From Ignavibacteriales bacterium (GTDB taxonomy: Bacteria; Bacteroidota; Ignavibacteria; Ignavibacteriales; Melioribacteraceae): a stretch of 64,000 bases of DNA. This document shows, piece after piece, positions 46,048 through 54,150 of the stretch. Under the pieces are notes generated by a model that ran no database searches, was not told the DNA's origin, and saw only the letters and a list, made by a program, of their open reading frames with translations. The stretch is from NCBI GenBank assembly GCA_021740915.1, contig JAIOYW010000003.1:62001-126000 (forward strand), written 5' to 3'. Position numbers and translations under genes: made by a program. Numbering within the stretch: the first letter of the stretch is position 1; the number at the start of each line of letters is the position of its first letter.

Positions 46048-46351
46048 GGTTAAAACAAATCATGGAATCGGATCTAAAAAGATTCTGTTCCTGAGACAGG
46101 ATAATAATTCATCTCTGATTGAAGTAAGTCAGTACATCTTAAAAAAGCATGAGAGTATTGAAACGCATTCGCATATTTCAAAATCGGAAAGTTATATTTT
46201 CCTTCAGGGAAAAGGTGAATTAACCGTTAATGAAAAAACTTATTATGTTCAATCAGCCGATCATATTTATGTTGATAAAAAGAACAAACACTCTTTGACA
46301 AATATTGGAGACGATGAACTTTCATTTATCATTCATCATATTGAATGTTAA
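46040..46351 (+). CDS. Small cupin-domain protein
   Basis: A 103-residue single cupin barrel. ESIETHSHISKSESYIFLQG near residues 36-55 is cupin motif 1 with HxH and a downstream Glu, and DHIYVDKKNKHSLTNIGDDE near residue 75 is motif 2. Such stand-alone cupins resemble the C-terminal part of type II phosphomannose isomerases or WxcM-like proteins. It overlaps the GDP-mannose 3,5-epimerase gene by 8 bases, so a linked mannose-sugar step is plausible. Activity unassigned. Confidence 0.75.
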   Translation: MSEVKTNHGIGSKKILFLRQDNNSSLIEVSQYILKKHESIETHSHISKSESYIFLQGKGELTVNEKTYYVQSADHIYVDKKNKHSLTNIGDDELSFIIHHIEC

Positions 46352-46365
46352 TTTTCGGAGAAGCA

Positions 46366-47505
46366 ATGAAGAATAAAAAACTAATTTATGTTGACCAGTT
46401 AGTGCATTATATAAGTCTCGATATCGTCAATGCTTTTGCGGAAGAATTTGATGAGGTTATTTTGCTTACCGGGTTTATCAGGCAGCATGAGAGACCTCTG
46501 AAGGAAAATGTCAAGGTAGTAAAACTCAAAAAATACGAAAGGAATAGCTTTAGAAGCAGAATATGGTGCTGGTCTGTTTTTACGGTTCAGGTCTGGTTAC
46601 GTCTTCTGTTTTTATATAAGGGAGCAGCAGTTTTTTTTACAACGAAACCGCCTCTGACTCAATTCTATGGACTGATAACCAGGAGAAGATTTGCTGTCCA
46701 GGTTTTGGATGTTTATCCCGATATTCTAAAACTTTACAATATTGGTGAAAATAATCTTGTTTACAGGATTTGGGCGTTTCTTAATAAAGTTGTATTCAGA
46801 AGAGCCATCGAAGTTTCAACTATTAGTATTAGGATGAAAAATCTTGTAGATGAATACACTGAAGGTCGTGGTGCAGACATTATTCGTCTTTGGAGCGGAT
46901 TCGGGAATGTCGGACGAGTCGAAAGAAAGAACAACGAATGGGCAAAAAAACTTGGCATTCAGGATAAATTTGTTATTCAATATGCAGGCAATATTGGACA
47001 CGCACATAATGTTGAAGTAATGCTCGAGATTGCTGAAAAACTGAAGAATGACAATGAAATATTATTCCAGATAATCGGATGGGGTGAACGTTTCTCTGTG
47101 ATTGAGAATAAAATCAGGCAGAAAAATTATCCAAATGTTATGATGCTGCCGATGCAGCCTATTGATGTTGTTAATCAATCGCTCTCAGCAGCCAATCTTT
47201 CGGTTATTCTTCTCGAGGAAAAAGTGGCAGATGTCAGTTTGCCGAGTAAGATCTACAATTTGCAGAATTTGGGAATTCCTTTGCTATGTTTTGCTCCTCC
47301 GAGTTCTGAATTGAACACTCACCTCAATGAATTCAAAAATGGTGTCCGATTTCTGGAATCTGAGATCGATGAAATTGCGGGTTTCATTTTGGATTGCAAA
47401 AACGATCCTCTGAGTTTAGAAGTTTTTTCCCAAAATTCATTGCTTGCTGCTGCCAGTTTCTCGCATAATAATGCTAAGAAATTCGTTGAACCTTTCTTGC
47501 AGTGA
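46366..47505 (+). CDS. Glycosyltransferase family 4 (WbuB/WcaI-like)
   Basis: A 379-residue GT-B enzyme. I chose ATG 46366 because GGAG at 46357-46360 lies 5 bases before it; an ATG at 46345 overlaps the cupin gene. VFFTTKPPLTQFYGLI near residue 87 and VQVLDVYPDILKLYN resemble WbuB-type L-FucNAc transferases, and YAGNIGHAHNVEVMLEIA and LPSKIYNLQNLGIPLL near residue 290 complete the C-terminal domain. The EX7E motif is replaced, as in that subgroup. Donor identity is inferred only at family level. Confidence 0.8.
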   Translation: MKNKKLIYVDQLVHYISLDIVNAFAEEFDEVILLTGFIRQHERPLKENVKVVKLKKYERNSFRSRIWCWSVFTVQVWLRLLFLYKGAAVFFTTKPPLTQFYGLITRRRFAVQVLDVYPDILKLYNIGENNLVYRIWAFLNKVVFRRAIEVSTISIRMKNLVDEYTEGRGADIIRLWSGFGNVGRVERKNNEWAKKLGIQDKFVIQYAGNIGHAHNVEVMLEIAEKLKNDNEILFQIIGWGERFSVIENKIRQKNYPNVMMLPMQPIDVVNQSLSAANLSVILLEEKVADVSLPSKIYNLQNLGIPLLCFAPPSSELNTHLNEFKNGVRFLESEIDEIAGFILDCKNDPLSLEVFSQNSLLAAASFSHNNAKKFVEPFLQ

Positions 47506-47645
47506 CTATAGTCTTTTAGCGGCAGATATTTTATGAAATTATTCATCGATATTCTAACAAATAACCCGGACTGCTCCTTGCAGTTCACTTTGACTGGACT
47601 TTATGCTTATTATTCTGAGATTTTCCAAACTAAAATGATGTCTAA

Positions 47646-48653
47646 ATGATTAGTCGTTTAATTTATCTCGCATATTACTTCCGGCAGACCGACAAGAAAA
47701 AATTAGGTGTATTTCTCGATCATGCTTCCGCTTCGGCTAAGCGCAGCAGGACTTCATTGTTTATTTCAGCCATTGTAAATTCAGTGATTTATAATATTTC
47801 TATCCTGGAATATTTCCAGTTCAGGTTTTTTGAAAAAGAACGGAAGGAGAAACTGAAATGGGCTGGCACTGGCTTTATGTACGAATATCAGCTTAAAATG
47901 AATCCCAAGGCAAAAAGAGATATTCTTGATGATAAGAGGAAATTCTATAAAAAATATCAGAGATTTTTTATTCACAAGGTTTATGAACTAAGTGAATTGA
48001 AGAATAATTCAATAGCAGTTCAGTCATTATTGAGTAATAAAACAGGGAAAATTGTACTCAAACTTTCAGATGGCAAATGCGGTGCGCAGGTAGTTATAAA
48101 AGATGCTCTTGCTTTTAATGGTGAGGAACTTATCAGCTACATGGTGAGCAATGGATTTGATCTTGCCGAAGAATTTATCGAACAACACTCCGAAATGAAC
48201 AGACTTTCTCCTTCTGGGGTTAATACTGTTAGGATCATTACTCAGTTGAACAGTACGGATGAGGTTGATATTCTTGGATGTCGGCTCCGGATCACAGTAA
48301 ATTCTGCCGTTGATAATATGGCGGCTGGTAATATGGCGGCTCCCGTTAATCCTGAAACTGGTGTTGTCACCGGGGACGCTGTTTACAGCGATATTTCAAG
48401 AGTGGATGAATCTTTGCATCCTGTCACAAAAACGGAAATCAAAGGATTTCAGATACCTTTCTGGAAAGAAACTCTTGAATTGGCTGTAAATGCACAATTG
48501 CTGCATAAACAAAACCGTTCGATAGGCTGGGATATTGCAGTTACACCTGAAGGTCCCGATCTTATTGAAGGAAACCACGACTGGTGCAAACTTCTGTGGC
48601 AGCTTCCTGTAAATCAGGGAATGAAGTTTGTTCTGGAAAAATATATTAATTAG
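47646..48653 (+). CDS. Sugar-transfer-associated ATP-grasp protein
   Basis: A 335-residue protein of the ATPgrasp_ST type. IVLKLSDGKCGAQVVI near residue 138 is the ATP lysine/glycine loop, SGVNTVRIITQL near residue 192 is the lid strand, and GWDIAVTPEGPDLIEGNHDW near residue 295 carries the metal-binding residues. The family is found almost only in polysaccharide loci and is thought to form amides or esters on sugars. It is followed at 26 bases by the PglC-like initiating transferase. It is one of seven ATP-grasp-fold genes in the window. Confidence 0.82.
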   Translation: MISRLIYLAYYFRQTDKKKLGVFLDHASASAKRSRTSLFISAIVNSVIYNISILEYFQFRFFEKERKEKLKWAGTGFMYEYQLKMNPKAKRDILDDKRKFYKKYQRFFIHKVYELSELKNNSIAVQSLLSNKTGKIVLKLSDGKCGAQVVIKDALAFNGEELISYMVSNGFDLAEEFIEQHSEMNRLSPSGVNTVRIITQLNSTDEVDILGCRLRITVNSAVDNMAAGNMAAPVNPETGVVTGDAVYSDISRVDESLHPVTKTEIKGFQIPFWKETLELAVNAQLLHKQNRSIGWDIAVTPEGPDLIEGNHDWCKLLWQLPVNQGMKFVLEKYIN

Positions 48654-48679
48654 TATTAAAATTAATCCATTAAGATTAA

Positions 48680-49285
48680 ATGTATATATCATTTTTTAAA
48701 AGAATTATTGACATTTTACTTTCTGCCGCGGGGATAATCATCATCTCACCCTTATTATTGGTTGTTATCATACTATTATTGTATGCAAATAAAGGCAAAC
48801 CGTTTTTTGTGCAGGAACGTCCCGGGAAAAACGAAAAACCTTTTAAGTTGATTAAATTTAAAACAATGAGTGATAAAAGGGATTCCAAAGGCAACCTCCT
48901 TTCAGATAAGGAACGTATGACAAAAGTCGGAATATTTTTACGGGGATATTCTTTAGATGAACTTCCTCAGTTATTTAATGTGCTTGCCGGAAGCATGAGT
49001 CTTGTCGGTCCCCGTCCGCTGCTTTTTAAGTATATCCCGCTTTATAGTGAAACCCAAAGAAAAAGGCACGATCTGAAACCGGGTATCACAGGATTGGCTC
49101 AGGTGAACGGAAGGAATTCAATCTCCTGGACTAAGAAATTTGAATATGACGTTGAATATGTTGAGAATGTGTCGTTTTTACTTGATCTTAAAATTCTCTA
49201 TTCTACAGTTATCAGAGTAATAAACAGACATGGGATAAATCAGTCAGCAGAAAGACCAATGCTTCCTTTTAACGGATCGAATTAG
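48680..49285 (+). CDS. PglC-like undecaprenyl-phosphate sugar-1-phosphate transferase
   Basis: A 201-residue monotopic phosphoglycosyl transferase, PglC-sized with a single re-entrant hydrophobic helix (about 10-35). The catalytic Asp-Glu pair is D93-E94 in GYSLDELPQLFN, the same positions as in Campylobacter PglC. SLVGPRPLLFKYI and KPGITGLAQVNGRN are conserved substrate motifs. It transfers a phospho-amino sugar from a UDP donor to undecaprenyl phosphate and starts the repeat unit. The PglF/PglE pair at the right end probably makes its donor. Confidence 0.92.
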   Translation: MYISFFKRIIDILLSAAGIIIISPLLLVVIILLLYANKGKPFFVQERPGKNEKPFKLIKFKTMSDKRDSKGNLLSDKERMTKVGIFLRGYSLDELPQLFNVLAGSMSLVGPRPLLFKYIPLYSETQRKRHDLKPGITGLAQVNGRNSISWTKKFEYDVEYVENVSFLLDLKILYSTVIRVINRHGINQSAERPMLPFNGSN

Positions 49286-49316
49286 TTGTTTTTTAATAAA
49301 ACATAACAGGGAAATT

Positions 49317-50375
49317 ATGAATATCCTTATCACAGGGGTAGGCGGACCTTCACCAAAAAGTGTGTCCAGATCATTAAAATTTCATTCTAAATTAAAAGAT
49401 ATTAGGCTTTTTGGAACCGACAGTAATAAGTATGCCTATGGTCTTTATGATAAAAGTCTTTATAAAAAAACATTCCTTGTGCCGCGAGTTGATCATCCGG
49501 ATTACTGGAAAGTATTTTACGATATCATCCGGGAAAATAATATTGAATATGCGATAATTTTACCTGAACTTGAGGTTATCGAATGGTCGAAAATCAGTGA
49601 GACTCAGGGGTTGCCGTGTAAGGTTCTGCTTCCCGATCATGCATTTACGAATGCTGTTTACAGTAAAGCTAAGATGACAGATTTGCTCAGGGATTCCGAT
49701 CTTGTTCCCAGGTCATATGTATTAAAAAAAGATCTCAGTAATTTAGACGAAATAACAAACAACCTTGGCTATCCCTTTTGGATCAGAAGTTCCTCAGGCT
49801 CAATGGGACTTGGATCGTTAAAAATAGACAGTAAGGAGACATTAAAAAACTGGCTGCTTATTAATCCAAATGTCGAAGAATTTTTCGCCAGTGATTTTTT
49901 GCCGGGAAGGAATTTAGCCTGTAAGATGCTCTATTGGAATGGCAAACTTGTAAGGGCTGCTTGCGGTGAAAGAGTTTATTACATTATGTCCAAGGTGGCT
50001 CCATCCGGCATAACTGGAAACACTTCATTTGGACGATTGCTCAACGATGAGCTGGTTTTTAACAGAGCAAAGCGTGCTATGGATTCCCTTTTTGAAAAAG
50101 TCGGCGCAAAAAAACATGGCTTCTATACAGTCGATCTTAAGGAAGATAACGATGGTTTACCTTACGTCACGGAAGTAAATATCAGACATGTCGCTTTTTC
50201 TATCTGTTTTACAATCGGCGGAATGAATTTTGCGGAAGACACAATCCGCTTATTAATGGATGATCCGTCTTATGATAAGTCTTTCAGGCTGCATCAATTC
50301 GCGGAAAATGATCTGATCTTTCTGAGGGATGTGGATTCAGAGCCCCTCGTATTAAAGGAATCACAATTATTCTGA
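49317..50375 (+). CDS. ATP-grasp protein, carbamoyl-phosphate-synthase-like, substrate unknown
   Basis: A 352-residue protein. An N-terminal Rossmann-like region (ILITGVGGPSPKSVSRSLKF, IILPELEVIEW) precedes the ATP-grasp body with YPFWIRSSSGSMGLGSL near residue 155, VEEFFASDFLPGRNLACKML near residue 182 and LPYVTEVNIRHVAFS near residue 282, the metal-binding Glu-x-Asn strand. Relatives include CarB-, PylC- and PurD-like ligases. It lies between the initiating transferase and the UDP-glucuronate epimerase gene. A uronic acid could be the carboxylate it activates; this is only a guess. Confidence 0.75.
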   Translation: MNILITGVGGPSPKSVSRSLKFHSKLKDIRLFGTDSNKYAYGLYDKSLYKKTFLVPRVDHPDYWKVFYDIIRENNIEYAIILPELEVIEWSKISETQGLPCKVLLPDHAFTNAVYSKAKMTDLLRDSDLVPRSYVLKKDLSNLDEITNNLGYPFWIRSSSGSMGLGSLKIDSKETLKNWLLINPNVEEFFASDFLPGRNLACKMLYWNGKLVRAACGERVYYIMSKVAPSGITGNTSFGRLLNDELVFNRAKRAMDSLFEKVGAKKHGFYTVDLKEDNDGLPYVTEVNIRHVAFSICFTIGGMNFAEDTIRLLMDDPSYDKSFRLHQFAENDLIFLRDVDSEPLVLKESQLF

Positions 50376-50468
50376 CTGCGACGAAAACTGATGCTGACTT
50401 TAATATCGAAAAGCATTTGAAATTAGTATTTGCCCCATAATTATTAACCCGGACTGACACACCAGAAT

Positions 50469-51530
50469 ATGAAAAAAATACTGATCACAGGAGCTGCCGG
50501 ATTTATTGGGTTCCATTTGCTGAACCGGCTTATTAGTGAAGGTTACGAAATCATCGGAATGGATAATCTGAATGATTATTATGATCCGGCGCTTAAATTC
50601 GACCGGCTGACTGAATGTGGCATTAGCAAATCAGAACTGACCGCAAACAGGATCTGCAAAAGCACTTTGTATCAAAATTACCGGTTTATCAGATTGGATT
50701 TGTTGGATATCAGTTCGCTTCTTTCTTTATTCGAAGAAGAAAAATTTGATTATGTTCTTCACCTGGCAGCGCAGCCCGGAGTTCGGTATTCTCTTGTAAA
50801 TCCTCAGGCTTATATAGACTCAAATATAACCGGATTTCTGAATATTCTTGAAAGTTGCCGAAAATACCCGGTAAAACATCTGATCTTTGCTTCGTCAAGT
50901 TCAATATATGGTGTGAACACAAAAATGCCGTTTTCAGTCAGGGATAATGTTGACCACCCCGTTTCATTGTATGCTGCCACTAAAAAATCCAATGAATTAA
51001 TGGCGCATACCTATTCCCATCTCTTCAATATTCCTTCAACAGGATTACGTTTTTTTACTGTTTACGGACCATGGGGAAGACCCGATATGGCTTATTTTAA
51101 GTTTACAAAAGCCATCCTCGGGAATAATCCTATTGAAGTATTTAATTATGGCAATATGAAAAGGGATTTCACTTATATCGGTGATATTGTTGAGTCAATT
51201 TCCCGTCTGCTGCCAAAAGCTCCGCAACCCGATAAATCCTTCGACCATTACAACAATGATTCCTCAAGGAGTTGGGCAGCATACAGGGTTTTGAATATCG
51301 GCAATCATAATCCGGTACAGTTGAAGGATTTTATTCATGAATTGGAGAAAAACTTAGGCAAAAAAGCCGAAATCAATTACCTGCCTATGCAGCCTGGTGA
51401 TGTTGAAGCAACTTATGCCGATGTTGAAGAATTAAATAATTTAATTGATTATGCCCCGCGAATCGGAATTAACGAAGGCATACGAGAATTCATTGACTGG
51501 TATATCAGGTATTATAAAATCAGTTCCTGA
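50469..51530 (+). CDS. UDP-glucuronate 4-epimerase-like (CapI/GAE type)
   Basis: A 353-residue extended SDR. ITGAAGFIGFHLLNRLI (5-21) is the NAD loop; MDNLNDYYDPALKFDRL near residue 36, LAAQPGVRYSLVNPQAY near residue 97 and FTVYGPWGRPDMAYFKFTKA near residue 197 are the CapI/GAE signatures, with YAATK as the active-site YxxxK. It interconverts UDP-glucuronate and UDP-galacturonate. Uronic acids are obvious acceptors for the amide-forming ATP-grasp enzymes of the locus. Confidence 0.9.
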   Translation: MKKILITGAAGFIGFHLLNRLISEGYEIIGMDNLNDYYDPALKFDRLTECGISKSELTANRICKSTLYQNYRFIRLDLLDISSLLSLFEEEKFDYVLHLAAQPGVRYSLVNPQAYIDSNITGFLNILESCRKYPVKHLIFASSSSIYGVNTKMPFSVRDNVDHPVSLYAATKKSNELMAHTYSHLFNIPSTGLRFFTVYGPWGRPDMAYFKFTKAILGNNPIEVFNYGNMKRDFTYIGDIVESISRLLPKAPQPDKSFDHYNNDSSRSWAAYRVLNIGNHNPVQLKDFIHELEKNLGKKAEINYLPMQPGDVEATYADVEELNNLIDYAPRIGINEGIREFIDWYIRYYKISS

Positions 51531-52701
51531 AAAATTCCTTCAGGAATTTCAATTAAAACTCCCTTTACTTATCCTGCTGGCATTTGCAGCATCAGGAATA
51601 ATAACAAAATTTTTTGGATTCCAGGGAGTCCTGCTTTTTATACCGGCAAGCATAATTTATTTGAAAGTACTGAGTTTTGAGAACAGTTTTGTGAAAATAC
51701 TCGGAAAAGTCAATTTTATTACCCTAAGTGCAGTTCTTCTTTTAATAATGTTCCTTCTGTTCATGGTCATATATCCCGCAATAAATGATCCGTCACATCT
51801 TAACGGCAGCGATAGTGATGACGCTCTGAATATCGCCGCAGGCAGGATTTTACAGGGACAATATCCATATTATGAAAAAACTTATCTTAATAATTCAATA
51901 ACACCCCTGCCCGGGGCTATTTTTCTGGCTATGCCTTTTGTGATTGTATTTGGAAATTCTGCTTTTCAAAACTTCTTTTGGCTGGGATTATTATTCTTGC
52001 TTGTAAATAGGTACTACAAGGATAGAAGTGGAAAATCAATTCTCCTTATCACTACGTTTTTCTTTTTTCCTCTTATTCCGTATAATATCATTATTGGTTC
52101 GGATTACATCTCAAATTCAATTTATGTCCTCCTTGCCTGTGCCGTTTTTTGTAATTATTGTTTAAATCACTCTGACAGCAAATTCACTCCGCTTTTTGCC
52201 TTGATTTTCGGGTTTTCATTATCTTCCCGCCCGATTTACCTTTTACTGATTCCTGTATTATTTGTCTTCCTTTTCAGAAAACAGGGCTGGGAAAAATCCG
52301 TGAAATATTTTACGCTGATTATTATTGCGTTTACATCTGTCACATTACCTTTCTACCTTTTTGATCCATCCGGATTTTCTCCATTACATGTCAGTTACAA
52401 ATTGGATAGGTTTAATGATATTCTGCCGCACTCTGAAATAATTATCCCTATTTTTTCAATCCTTGCAGGTATTATCTGGGCTTTTTTTGCCGGAAAAACT
52501 TATGATCTGGATATTTTTCTGCTGATCAGCGCCTTTACTTTATTTATTCCGGTTTTTGCCGGCACAGTTCTATTAAGTATCAAAGCTGAATCATTTGATC
52601 CGGCTTACACTTATTATAGCTCGCTTTTTATATTTTTTGCACTTAGCCCGCTATTAAATTTATTCTACGTTAGAAATGGACGGGTAAAAACTAATGAATA
52701 G
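51493..52701 (+). CDS. GT-C type integral membrane protein, probable glycosyltransferase
   Basis: A 402-residue polytopic protein with about ten membrane segments. GSDSDDALNIAAGRILQGQYPYYEKTY near residue 115, in the first periplasmic loop, has acidic residues and a YPYY segment like GT87/GT39-like GT-C enzymes. The TTG 51493 start overlaps the epimerase gene by 38 bases; an ATG at 51445 overlaps by 86. A periplasmic transfer from a lipid-phosphate sugar to the glycan is likely. It is the last gene before the accessory island. Confidence 0.6.
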   Translation: MTGISGIIKSVPEKFLQEFQLKLPLLILLAFAASGIITKFFGFQGVLLFIPASIIYLKVLSFENSFVKILGKVNFITLSAVLLLIMFLLFMVIYPAINDPSHLNGSDSDDALNIAAGRILQGQYPYYEKTYLNNSITPLPGAIFLAMPFVIVFGNSAFQNFFWLGLLFLLVNRYYKDRSGKSILLITTFFFFPLIPYNIIIGSDYISNSIYVLLACAVFCNYCLNHSDSKFTPLFALIFGFSLSSRPIYLLLIPVLFVFLFRKQGWEKSVKYFTLIIIAFTSVTLPFYLFDPSGFSPLHVSYKLDRFNDILPHSEIIIPIFSILAGIIWAFFAGKTYDLDIFLLISAFTLFIPVFAGTVLLSIKAESFDPAYTYYSSLFIFFALSPLLNLFYVRNGRVKTNE

Positions 52702-52853
52702 CTTTTTTTGTGGCGTTGGTTTTCTGTCAATTTATAGACTAATTTTCTTTGTATGAATTCTAAAAATATTTTGAGTGATTTTTTTTTGATAACGAGTTAT
52801 TCCGACTAAAGTCAACGATTAAACAAACAAAAAGTAATAGAATTTTAGTCGCA

Positions 52854-52875
52854 GTTGGGATAAAGTAATCCCAAC
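52854..52875. repeat. Inverted repeat after the GT-C gene
   Basis: GTTGGGAT (52854-52861) and ATCCCAAC (52868-52875) pair perfectly around a 6-base loop. It lies about 150 bases after the polysaccharide run ends. There is no T tract, so a terminator role is uncertain. Confidence 0.35.
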
Positions 52876-52966
52876 AAGAACAAAAAAGTTCTTTCACATA
52901 GTGATAATAATGAATCGTTTACATCTTTTAAGAGAGGACAAGAGAATGAACCCGCAAAGAACGGAG

Positions 52967-53218
52967 TTATTCGTTATGGGACTTCATTTGTTTCACTCGT
53001 TTTTTGTTTTGCTTCCGTGAAACAGGAGCTACTGAATCGAAAAATTGAAATCTACGGTGTTTGAGTTCCAATGGCTTAATAACCGTAATGATTGTTATCT
53101 CGGAGTTCTGTTTATCAATCTCCTGATCGAACTTGGTCTTATGCTTGAGCATGCTATAGATGATTCTAAGTATTTTGTGCATAGCAAAACCAAAAGCGGC
53201 TAAACCGGTAATTGGCAA
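52967..53218 (-). mobile_element. Transposase remnant (IS110-like C-terminus)
   Basis: On the minus strand an 83-residue frame reads FGFAMHKILRIIYSMLKHKT and then KFDQEIDKQN, which resembles the conserved C-terminal end of IS110-family transposases. There is a TGA a few codons upstream in the same frame and no N-terminal catalytic domain, so it is a dead fragment. It starts with a TTG only by chance. No terminal repeats are visible, as expected for IS110. It is the only minus-strand coding trace I accept in the window. Confidence 0.55.
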
Positions 53219-53401
53219 ATAGCCCGTGCTTCAGCTTTACCTGCCTCTTTTCCTTATGTCTTAGCCGGGATTAAAAAAAATTCACAAGACACTCTATCCC
53301 ATTTTTGATCTTTCTGCATTATTTATTATGTTGGATTTTTTATAAGAGGAATTATTCATTGCAGGATTTTTCTTCAGTAATAACAGGGCAGTCCACTTCA
53401 A

Positions 53402-53461
53402 CGCTCAGTAATCTGAGCGCCTTTGAAAATTGTGCGGGGAAATATCTCAGCTTTTGAGATA
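53402..53461. repeat. Two short hairpins in the accessory gap
   Basis: CGCTCAG (53402-53408) pairs with CTGAGCG (53413-53419) around TAAT, and TATCTCA (53443-53449) pairs with TGAGATA (53455-53461) around GCTTT. Both are perfect 7-bp stems, 24 bases apart. Function unknown. Confidence 0.45.
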
Positions 53462-53720
53462 ATTATGGTCATAAAACAAAAACTTTTCAGAAATTTTGCT
53501 CTGCCTGTTACGGAAATTATTGAACATGTATAAAAATGAAATGCACTGTTTTAGCCGATTTGGGCGCAGGAATTATAATTCCTTTAGACGGATAAAAATT
53601 GAGGAATGTTATGCTGCAAACCAATGCAGGATAACATACATGTTTAATAAAGTATTAGGATTTGTAATATGTTGTTATATAGTAAGTTAATAACAAAATA
53701 TCAGAAAAATGACGGTTTTT

Positions 53721-53744
53721 TATCCGGCAGAATTCTGCTGGATA
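53721..53744. repeat. 10-bp hairpin upstream of the HXS operon
   Basis: TATCCGGCAG (53721-53730) pairs with CTGCTGGATA (53735-53744) with one G-T pair, around an AATT loop. It is followed 9 bases later by a second hairpin. It may end upstream transcription or be a regulator site. Confidence 0.5.
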
Positions 53745-53753
53745 ATATTCCAG

Positions 53754-53774
53754 GTTGCAACATTTTGTTGCAGC
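53754..53774. promoter_or_regulatory. Inverted repeat overlapping a putative -33 element
   Basis: GGTTGCAACA-type arms pair: 53754-53762 with 53766-53774 (nine pairs, one G-T), loop TTT. The TTTG of the candidate promoter (53764-53767) lies in the loop and right arm. A regulator bound here would cover the promoter; this is an inference from overlap. Confidence 0.4.
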
Positions 53775-53794
53775 TTAATTAATGGTTAGGTTTC
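53764..53794 (+). promoter_or_regulatory. Candidate Bacteroidota-type promoter of the HXS operon
   Basis: TTTG at 53764-53767 is followed after 19 bases by TAGGTTTC at 53787-53794, one mismatch from the TAnnTTTG consensus of Bacteroidota sigma factors. Transcription would start near 53800, leaving a leader of about 135 bases before hxsA. Confidence 0.35.
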
Positions 53795-53924
53795 TTGTAG
53801 GAAAATGAAATCAAAAAATACAACTTGAAATTAAATTTAGGTCTACTTTTTTAAGGGAGGTTTGTAAGAAGAACATCCTATAAAATTAGTCCCGAATTAA
53901 TTTAACAATATCTATAAACAAATC

Positions 53925-53930
53925 AGGAGG
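53925..53930 (+). promoter_or_regulatory. Strong ribosome-binding site of hxsA
   Basis: A full AGGAGG lies 4 bases before the hxsA ATG. Most genes in the window have much weaker sites, so the precursor is probably translated at a high rate. Confidence 0.75.
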
Positions 53931-53934
53931 CAAT

Positions 53935-54135
53935 ATGCCTATATCTAATCAGTTCTTTGATTTTGAAGAACAAGCACCAAATACGAATATTATTAACGAT
54001 GAATTAATAGTAATTCGTTCAAATGAAAAAGAGGACTATTCAGAAAATGAAAACTTTTCTCATGGTTCTCATGGTTCTCATGGCTCTGGTCATACTTCTC
54101 ATGTTTCTCATGGGCATACATCAGCAGCAGGTTAA
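53935..54135 (+). CDS. hxsA: His-Xaa-Ser RiPP precursor peptide, short HxsA-like
   Basis: A 66-residue peptide. Residues 1-41 form an acidic leader-like part (FFDFEEQAPN, then NDELIVIRSNEKEDYSENENF). Residues 42-66 are the core-like tail: three HGS units at 43-51, then HTS (53-55), HVS (56-58) and HTS (61-63), with G60 between H59 and H61, ending AAG. That gives six His-Xaa-Ser units and seven His in 25 residues. The downstream hxsD, hxsC and hxsB identify it as the substrate. It has no signal peptide. It is shorter than the long His-Ser-rich HxsA proteins I associate with the family. The leader cleavage site and the modification are unknown. Confidence 0.82.
   Translation: MPISNQFFDFEEQAPNTNIINDELIVIRSNEKEDYSENENFSHGSHGSHGSGHTSHVSHGHTSAAG
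54058..54084 (+). repeat. Tandem 9-base repeat coding for Ser-His-Gly units
   Basis: TCTCATGGT, TCTCATGGT and TCTCATGGC are consecutive 9-base units inside hxsA, each giving Ser-His-Gly. The same codons are used in all three, so the unit count could change by slippage or recombination. Confidence 0.85.
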
Positions 54136-54150
54136 TTCAAAATTGTTATA

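Larger units (their letters stand above)
52702..53934. other. Accessory-island gap with IS remnant and inverted repeats
   Basis: A 1.2 kb stretch with no intact gene. It holds a transposase fragment on the minus strand (52967-53218), an 8-bp hairpin at 52854-52875, two short hairpins at 53402-53419 and 53443-53461, and two longer ones at 53721-53774 just upstream of the HXS operon. A 64-codon frame at 53496-53690 has no support. The region looks like an insertion hot spot. Confidence 0.5.

Noticed and set aside
53496-53690. 64-codon frame on the + strand upstream of hxsA
   Set aside because: No recognisable family, no ribosome-binding site, odd composition with many Cys and Arg, and it lies in a decayed gap; kept out of the gene list.
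53402-54084. CRISPR array or phage attachment repeats
   Set aside because: The stems have different sequences and spacings, and the 9-base repeats are coding; no regular repeat-spacer pattern exists anywhere in the window.
53935-54135. Reading the His-rich peptide as a metal-binding or low-complexity protein
   Set aside because: The regular His-Xaa-Ser spacing and the adjacent HxsD, HxsC and HxsB proteins make a RiPP precursor far more likely.
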